Below, piece by piece: positions 7,371 through 14,325 of a DNA stretch of 14,325 bases; the first letter of the stretch is position 1, and each line of letters opens with the position of its first letter. Origin of the DNA: Brachionus plicatilis (Eukaryota; Rotifera; Eurotatoria; Ploima; Brachionidae); assembly GCA_010279815.1 (NCBI GenBank), contig QEOQ01000552.1, positions 481,721 to 496,045 of the forward strand, read 5' to 3'. A program made the translations under genes and the position numbers. A model generated the notes under the pieces. It searched no databases and was not told the origin of the DNA. It saw nothing but the letters and a program-made list of their open reading frames with translations.

Positions 7371-10300
7371 GATACACCTTTTATTTTATTAGCTACTGTA
7401 AAATTATATTAGATTTTTTTAAATCTTTTTTGATAATAAAATAAATAAAATAACTTGTAGCCTTTAATTAATTCGTTTTTTTCGATAAACTGTTTGAAAA
7501 GATAAAAAATCTATAAGCTATTTTGTGATAAAAGTTTAAATTTTTTGAAATCATTACACATGCTTACAAGAAAAAAAACAGTTGACCACATTACTTTACG
7601 GCAATTGTCGTTATACAGAAACAATATATTAATGATACTAGATAACTCATTTCTTTGTATAAGAAGTGAACAATGATATGGTTTTAACTTTTTAATAAGG
7701 AATTCAGAACATTTGTATTTAGTATCAAAATATTTATTCTATGTAAAAAACTTACTCCTATCTTTTTAACATCATTAAAAATGAAAATGATAAATGACCC
7801 TATAAAATTTTAATTATTTTTTCACATTTCAATCAATGTCAAAAATTGCTTTGTAAACTATCATATTTTTCATTATTTTTATTTAAGATTTTTAAAAAAA
7901 TTTTGTATGATTTTAAACATCAAAATACTAAAAGCCTAATTCGAAATTACCGAATTTTTTATATATAACCAGTAAATAAAATAAATAATTTTTATATTAT
8001 TCCGAGTTAAATTTAATTAGAGTTGTTTAAGAGTCTCAAATTAAAGTCCAGATCATTAAAAAAAAAATCCAAGCCCGGACATAAAAATAAATAAAAATTT
8101 AAGTCGCTGACTTGAGACTTGTGACTTTTAAAAAATTCTGAATTTTATTAATTTAATAAAAAATTTGAAAAATATTTAACTTAATAACGACACCAGAACT
8201 CTATTGGGCATTTTGCAAGGTTTTACGGTATTATCAAAGATTCTTTATTTTCTTAAATGACAATAATGCTGTTAAATAATTTCTCAATAATTAGTATTTT
8301 GATCAAATTTAAAAAAAAAAATTGAAAGTTAGATATTCAAATTAAAATCTACTTTTTTCAATTTGGAACTAATTATGAAATTTAATTAATTTGATTCTCT
8401 AATTTTAGATTAGACTTTTAGTATTTTATTATGAAAGTCTGACAACTTAAGGATAGAATGACAGTTTTACTTTAACCCTTGGCTTAGACATTCATGTCCC
8501 AACATATCTCTCATTCAACTCAAAAAATCGAAAAGTTCATTTCCTAAACATTTTACATAAAAATTCTAATTTTTACATACTTTTAAGCTCACTTTTTAGA
8601 ACTAAAGATATAACACATATTTAATAATTGATAAACCTAATAGATTATCATAACTCAATTTCTTGAAAGAAAGCGAAATATTTTTCAAATGCCTAAAAAC
8701 TACACCGAAAAAAAAGCGGTGAAGATTATTTCTTATATTAAGTATCTTACTTGATATCTTCACATTATGTTAACCCATTGGGTAAAGTTATACTTTAGAA
8801 AAAAATCACAGAAATCTTAATTATTTTGAGCATGTTAAATTAATTTTAAATGTCAAACAATGAAGCTAAATGAATGCTTGATTTCGAAAAAAAATTATTT
8901 CTTAAATTTTTGATATTTAGAGTGTGAAAATTTAGATTTCTTCTAATTTTTTCTTTATTCTCTATTAAATATTAATAAACAAAAAGTAATAGCTATTTAA
9001 TTTATGCGAACAGAATTTAGACTTTTTAGCTCTGATTAGTCTTCTCTTTCTTAGTGATTAAACTAAATTTTGAGTATAAAAATTTTTACATACTGACAGA
9101 AAATTAAGTTTTGGTTTGAACATTCAAAGCATAAACATGAAAAATTTGTGTAACAAACAAATCTCTCATGAGACTTTTGTTAATTAAAATTATTTTTATG
9201 GTCACAATCAAATAGAACACCATTAGAATTTTTTTCTTAATAAAAATTTATTTATATCTTATATAACATTTTAACACTGATAACTAAACTTTAATTTTTA
9301 ATCAATAAAATTTTACCAAACAAATATTAGTTTAAAAAATTTTGAATTTAGACCAAAAAACACTTTCGTGATATGAGTTCTTAAATTTATTAAAAATAAA
9401 TAATTAAAAATAATCATTGTAATTAATAAAAATTTTACAAATTTCATGATTGTATGATTGTAAAAAATAATAAAAAATATTAATTAAGTCTGACAGTAAT
9501 AAGAGCTTTTTCTCGTGTTTTAAACATACCTTTCATTATAAATTTTTAAATACGCTTACCAGTATTTTTTACAATGATTTTAGATATTCCAAAATCGTAT
9601 TAACGATGCATTAAATTTGTTGACAACTCGGAAATTCTGGAAAATTTTAAGATAATAGATTTTTCAAAATAATTAAATCGAATTTAAAAAAAAAATATGT
9701 TTCTAAGTCTTGTTATTAAAAAAAATTTGAAGTCAAAAAAATAATAAGTTATAATCTTTAGCCTTATTTTTTTGCATCAATGACAACCAAATCCGTTTTG
9801 CTAATTGTCATTTTAAATTAGTAAAAATTCTAACGGAATGGTACAAATTATAAAAAATTGAGTTGAACTTGAGTGAAGCTTCCTAATTATTCTAAATCTT
9901 TGAAAATTTTACTTATATAAGTCTCCTATTCCATTTAATCTAAATTTTGAATTATGCTGATTAATTAGATTTCAAACTAAATTCTCTAAAATCAAATTCT
10001 TAAATGTTGTACACAAGGTACTTGTCTAATCATAGGGCAAATCGCATTTGAATTTCTATTGTGTGTTTGACAAATTCAACTAACACTCTCATTCTATCTG
10101 ATTGCATTGCCTTAATTTAATTGAACAAGACTTTTTTGAACTCGAAGGCAAATCTTTTAATCAAAAATTTCTTTGATAATTATTTTTATTGACCAGCAAA
10201 TCAGCTCAATATTTTTTAAAAAAAATTTGAAAAATTAAAATATTGCAGGATAGGATGAATTAAATTTTTCATTTATCCAAAAAGAAACTATCAAAACTGG

Positions 10301-11433
10301 CTAGAAGATTTTTTATTAGCACATTAATGAAAAAAGTGAAATACATGGAATTGTTTCAATCCAAATCTGGATAAATCCGGGCTTTAAAATGACTGGTTCA
10401 CAATTCTGCATCCTTTTTATTCTAAAATCTTGACTAAATTTTCTTAAAAATTAAATAAAATTATTTTTGTGATTTCGTGATTGTAAAGTATATTAGATTC
10501 TTATTAAAACTGGACAGAAGGATCAAAACCCAAGATATCAATAAATATCATTAAATAAAATTACTTTGGCATGCAAAGTGCGTTATTGTGTCAGGAAAGA
10601 TCTTTTCGATAATTGCCTTCAATTTAAAATAATAATTAATCATATTTAAAAAAATTTAAATTAATGATTAAACTAACAAATGATATTATTTGTTTTACGA
10701 TAAACAACAATGATTTCGAATTTTATTAGAACCAAATTTATTATTTTGGACAAAAATTTTGCTTGCTTCATTAAAATTAAACATTAAATAAAAAAAACTT
10801 GGTTTTTTCTCTAAAAGAATTTTAGCCATAACATTAAGTACCCGCATAAAAAAATCTATTTAGCTGCAGTTTCAAACAATTTTTGCTAATCGAAAATTCC
10901 GATCAATATAATTATTTGTGGCGGAATCATTAATTATTGATTACACACACTAAAAAAATTAATTTTTATTATTTTTAGGAATTTTGTATCTTTTGTCTTC
11001 TGTTTCTGTCTCTCATACGTTCTCTTGTGAAATTAACTTCTAGAAACAAAAATAAATAACTACCAGCTTTTTTCAAAATTAAATCTCAACAGGATGTTTA
11101 ATAAACGTCAATTTAATAAAACCAAAGAATAAATAAAAACTAAAATTTATCCATGGTTCTTGCATTTTCAAGATTAACAATACAAGTTACATTTTTTTTT
11201 GTTTTATTCAAAATAATTTCCTATATTTTAAAGCTCATTGTAATTTTAAATTATTATTTTTACTTTATATTTGTGACAAACAATTCACCTTATATTTCCA
11301 CATTATGATAGAATAATTGTAATTAAAATATTTCAAAGAAATAAAAAAAATGTAACAGATCGGAAAATTTTTGAAAAACTTTTGAAAAGTATAAAAATGT
11401 TATAATTTTTGTAATAAATTTTAAGTTTTTTCA

Positions 11434-11457
11434 CTAAATCGAATTAAAACGATTTAG
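11434..11457. repeat. Perfect 8-bp stem hairpin
   Basis: CTAAATCG (11434-11441) and CGATTTAG (11450-11457) are perfect complements around an 8-base loop. No associated gene is seen. Confidence 0.4.
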
Positions 11458-12250
11458 CTTAAAAGAGTTTGTACCTCGATTTTGTTTTAGCAAAAGCAAA
11501 AGCAGCTACTTAGTTAATTTCATTTCGGCAAGAGATTAAAACTTAATTTAAAGTTATCGAAACAAGCATGTTTTCGTATTTCATGCTAAAAAATCACAAT
11601 AATTTAACTAATTCATATAATTGAGAAAATTAAAAAATTTTATTCATATTGACGGTAAAAGAAAAAAATTTAGACAAAATGTAAATTAAGTGAGCTGCAA
11701 AATTTCTAAAAATTGAAAAAATCACTGATAGAATGAAAAAAATTTAAGAATCGTGCGCTCCAAATCCAATGTTTGCTGAGAAAATAAATCTTATTTTTTC
11801 AAAGCAAATTAGTAAATTTCGAAAACAAGTTAAATAATTTGAAAAAAGCTTTCAAATTAAGAATATTTTTAAATGCTTTTAAAAAAATTACCGATTTAAT
11901 TAGAATACCATTAGTTAATATCAAATAACTCGAAACAAAACTTTATTTGTCAGGAACTTGATTTCAACCCAGTCGTTTCAAAAATGAACAATTTTCTTAT
12001 ATAAACAAAAGGATGGCAGCCGATGAATTTCTCAAATTTATTTATATGCTTTTTCATCAATTAAAATTTGTTGTAGTTTAAATATGTAGCATATTTTTGA
12101 TTATCAAAATTGATTATTAATTAAAAATCTATTTCATCATAACAATGCTTAGAAAAAATCAATCAAAAAGCTATTGACTATAAATATCAAAGAATTAATA
12201 ACTTAATAAAATTATATCAAATCAAATTTAATAAACATTGTTTTTTTCAG

Positions 12251-12368
12251 CAAAGTTATGTTTACCGGATTAAACAACTTAACAATCGAAAAATTGATAA
12301 ATGAGAGATTTTATCTTTTTCGGCAACAGCACATAAAACATAAAGCTAAATTTGAAAAAAAAATTTAA
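12251..12368 (+). other. Unassigned open frame after a strong splice-acceptor-like site
   Basis: A plus-strand stretch directly after TTTTTTTCAG (12241-12250), the best acceptor-like sequence I saw outside the synaptotagmin gene. The frame starting at 12252 reads 38 codons to TAA at 12366-12368, including an ATG at 12258, and encodes ...MFTGLNNLTIEKLINERF... with a lysine-rich end. The protein is not recognised. It might be the last coding exon of a plus-strand gene, but T-rich tracts ending in CAG are common in such DNA. Confidence 0.15.
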
Positions 12369-12420
12369 TTTATTTATCTTTTAAATGTTTTTGAATGGAC
12401 TAAGTTTGGTTTTAAGAAAG

Positions 12421-12627
12421 GGTATTTTGAATTTTTAAAACAAATTGAAAAAAAAATTCTTCATTTTTTGATAAATTAAAATTAAAGCCTGTAAAAAATA
12501 TTAGGAAAAATTCAGCTCCTACATTATGTTGGAGTTTTTTTTTTCTAATATTTTTTATTAACTTTAATTTTAATTAATCAAAAAATGAAAGGTTTTTGTT
12601 CAATTTGTATTTAAATTTCACAATGCC
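12421..12627. mobile_element. MITE-like foldback element, about 207 bp
   Basis: Two arms of about 100 bases form a near-complete palindrome with a tiny loop around CTCCTACATTATGTTGGAG (12516-12534). The ends are GGTATTTTGAATTT on the left and the complement of GGCATTGTGAAATTT on the right. The right terminus matches the left end of the 1595-1815 element for 15 bases, and its continuation (ACAAATTGAACAAAAA) resembles the 252-622 element. Flanks TAAGAAAG (12413-12420) and TAAAAAAG (12628-12635) agree at 7 of 8 positions, as an old 8-base target duplication would. It is non-coding. Confidence 0.75.
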
Positions 12628-12635
12628 TAAAAAAG

Positions 12636-14080
12636 ATTTAAAAAGATGATTAAGCTTAACAATTTTGAAAAAAAAACAATTTTTTTGTTAAAATTATATA
12701 AATTTGAATCTTAAAAGTTTAGATGCCAAGAAATTAATATAAGATTAAGAAATACAAAACCTTATAATCTTTCTGTTTGATAAAACAGTTTAATAATTTT
12801 TGGTTTTTCAGCAATATTTTTTCCTAATTTTTGCTTTCATAGTTACCACGTGATATCTAATTAACAATTTACAGTCCGATTGATAGAGACCAAAATTCAA
12901 AATTTAAATATAAGTGCGAAGTTAGGTCGGAATTTTTGGCAAATTGAAGTTTCAGATCAAATTTTAAGATCAAAATGATCATTTAAAATTGTAAGACTTA
13001 ACCAATCTAATGGTTTTAATAATTAAAAAATAAATAAATACTAAACATTACACGGCATATTATGTCTAATAATGATTCATTGTTAAATTAACATGAAAAT
13101 GATTGATCTCTAATTTATATAACAAAAACAATCAATAATTAAAATAATTGACGTAAAGTTAATTCAGAAATTTAAATTCATAACTTTGATATTCATTCAT
13201 TCTATTAAAATTATTTTAGTTTTCCTTTTAAACAAATTATATCAATTTTAAAGCATTCAATTTTTTTTGTCTTTAAAATTTTTTTTTAAATCAATTAAAA
13301 AAGTTAAATCTATTGAAGTTCAATAAAAAGGGATATTTTAAAAATTTATAAATGAAAACACTTGACATAGCATTTCAAGTAATTGCTTATGAAAAAAATG
13401 ATTTCTTCTCTATTATTAAAAAAACAAAATTTTTTTATTTCTCAAATTAAATATTTTTTTATTTCAATTTGCTAAATTTATTGTTTAATTTGGGTTCAGA
13501 TTCCGTCTTAAATTATTGTTAAGCTTTCAAGCCAAATGAAGTATTGTCTTTCAAATAAAAAAAAATACAAGATACTGAAGATAAAAAAATAAATTAAACT
13601 TTAATATTCTTGTGCGTAAGACTTCGTTAGCTTCAACTAAAGGTTAGTCAATTCTAGTAAATTCAAGGTTGGCGGATCATCTCTTTACATAAAGCTTCAA
13701 AAATCAACGTTGAATAGTCATTTTCTGGGATAATAATTTATTCAACACTGTTAATGTTTAGCTACATTTTCAGAATCTTAAAGGGATTTATCTATCGGGG
13801 TTTTCTTCATTTTATCCTAACTTTACAAAAAAAATTTCAATTGAAGCAAAAAAATTCTCATTGATGTTTAAAAGCTTGAAAATTTCTTCGAACTTAACTG
13901 TTTTTTAAAAAATAATTTAAAGTATGTTGTAATATTTTGTTTCAATTTTTGATATAATTCTCCAATGGTATTTTTAAGTTATTAAAAAGCTCAAAATATG
14001 ATTAATATTGTATGAAGATTTCAAATTTAGAAACTTAAATATTAAATATTAAAGAAGAAAAAGGGGGTCTTGCCTGTTAT
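12636..14080. other. AT-rich non-coding stretch
   Basis: No gene or RNA recognised. A slightly GC-richer patch at about 13605-13800 has stops in all frames that I checked. It contains the small inverted pair GTTGAATA/TATTCAAC (13709-13745 region). Confidence 0.5.
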
Positions 14081-14261
14081 GTGACCAGCTGGTCACATAT
14101 TATGTGACCAGTGACTTTATGTCGATTTGGTGACCAGGTATTTTTTCTGACTGGTCACATATTCACTGGTCACCTAATATGTGACCAGGCAATATTATTT
14201 ATTAGGTAAAAATGTTTATAAATAATTTAAACCTGGTCACGAAAATTTTGAAATTGGTCAC
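14081..14261. repeat. Cluster of nine TGGTCAC/GTGACCA motifs in nested palindromes
   Basis: Nine exact copies of TGGTCAC or its complement occur in 181 bases: 14081, 14090, 14104, 14130, 14152, 14167, 14181, 14234 and 14255 (start positions). A 23-base perfect palindrome with one central base is at 14089-14111. The 26 bases at 14089-14114 recur inverted at 14163-14188 with one mismatch. TTGCCTG (14070-14076) and its complement CAGGCAA (14186-14192) bracket the densest part. I see no open frame. This could be the subterminal region of a transposon or a binding-site array; the window ends soon after, so its full extent is unknown. Confidence 0.85.
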
Positions 14262-14325
14262 ATAAATTTCTTTTTAGTTAGATAAAATTTAATTGTAATT
14301 ATAAATAAATAGATTTTTTGGTAAA

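Larger units (their letters stand above)
7178..12250. other. Long AT-rich stretch without a recognised gene
   Basis: About 5 kb of A/T-dominated DNA. I saw only small structures: an imperfect hairpin at 7238-7318 (GACCACCT...AGGTGGTTT), a T-rich tandem stretch at about 7337-7370, a CACCG(A)8 hairpin near 8703-8720, and an 8-base perfect stem at 11434-11457. Slightly GC-richer patches near 8465-8530, 10020-10120 and 10340-10420 do not give convincing exons in any frame. Confidence 0.5.

Noticed and set aside
10020..10420. GC-richer patches with 26-37 open codons on either strand
   Set aside because: Open runs of this length are frequent by chance, no family motif is visible, and splice sites do not fit.
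13490..13515. GGGTTCAGATTCC, resembling a tRNA T-loop
   Set aside because: The flanking bases do not form the T-stem, and no acceptor, D or anticodon arm is found nearby.

Overview
The window looks like an intron-rich, very AT-rich genome of an invertebrate animal. Non-coding DNA is dominated by A and T runs, and two clearly GC-richer islands on the minus strand are consecutive coding exons of one synaptotagmin-family gene. The introns are long, the splice sites are canonical GT...AG, and several short foldback (MITE-like) elements are present. No bacterial, organellar or viral gene was recognised. The species cannot be named from this sequence.

Layout, in the gene's own (minus-strand) direction: a 1,335-base exon (4432 to 3098) encodes a Ser/Asn-rich N-terminal region and a complete C2A domain. 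A 2,274-base intron (3097 to 824) follows. A 121-base exon (823 to 703) encodes the first 40 residues of the C2B domain and ends one base into the codon expected to start the 'DPYVK' motif. A second intron then runs off the left edge of the window. The rest of C2B and the stop codon are therefore outside the window. The two exons join in frame without any change, and the joined reading passes from the end of C2A straight into a textbook C2B start. In C2A most of the Ca2+-binding aspartates are replaced and an extra Ser/Asn-rich loop of about 30 residues sits where the first Ca2+-binding loop should be. The visible part of C2B keeps its loop-1 aspartate.

Mobile and repeat content: three foldback elements (252-622, 1595-1815, 12421-12627) share a terminal motif close to GGCATTGTGAAATTT and have 8-9 base direct repeats or near-repeats at their edges, which suggests one hAT-like MITE family. 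Two of them lie inside the synaptotagmin introns. A fourth foldback with different ends lies at 6101-6247. At the right edge (14081-14261) there is a dense cluster of nine copies of the 7-mer TGGTCAC/GTGACCA, arranged as palindromes within a larger inverted repeat.

The 9.9 kb to the right of the large exon (4445-14325) holds no gene that I can recognise. It is either upstream intron or flanking DNA of the synaptotagmin gene. Three short open frames in it (4624-4866, 7064-7177, 12251-12368) are noted as weak exon candidates only.
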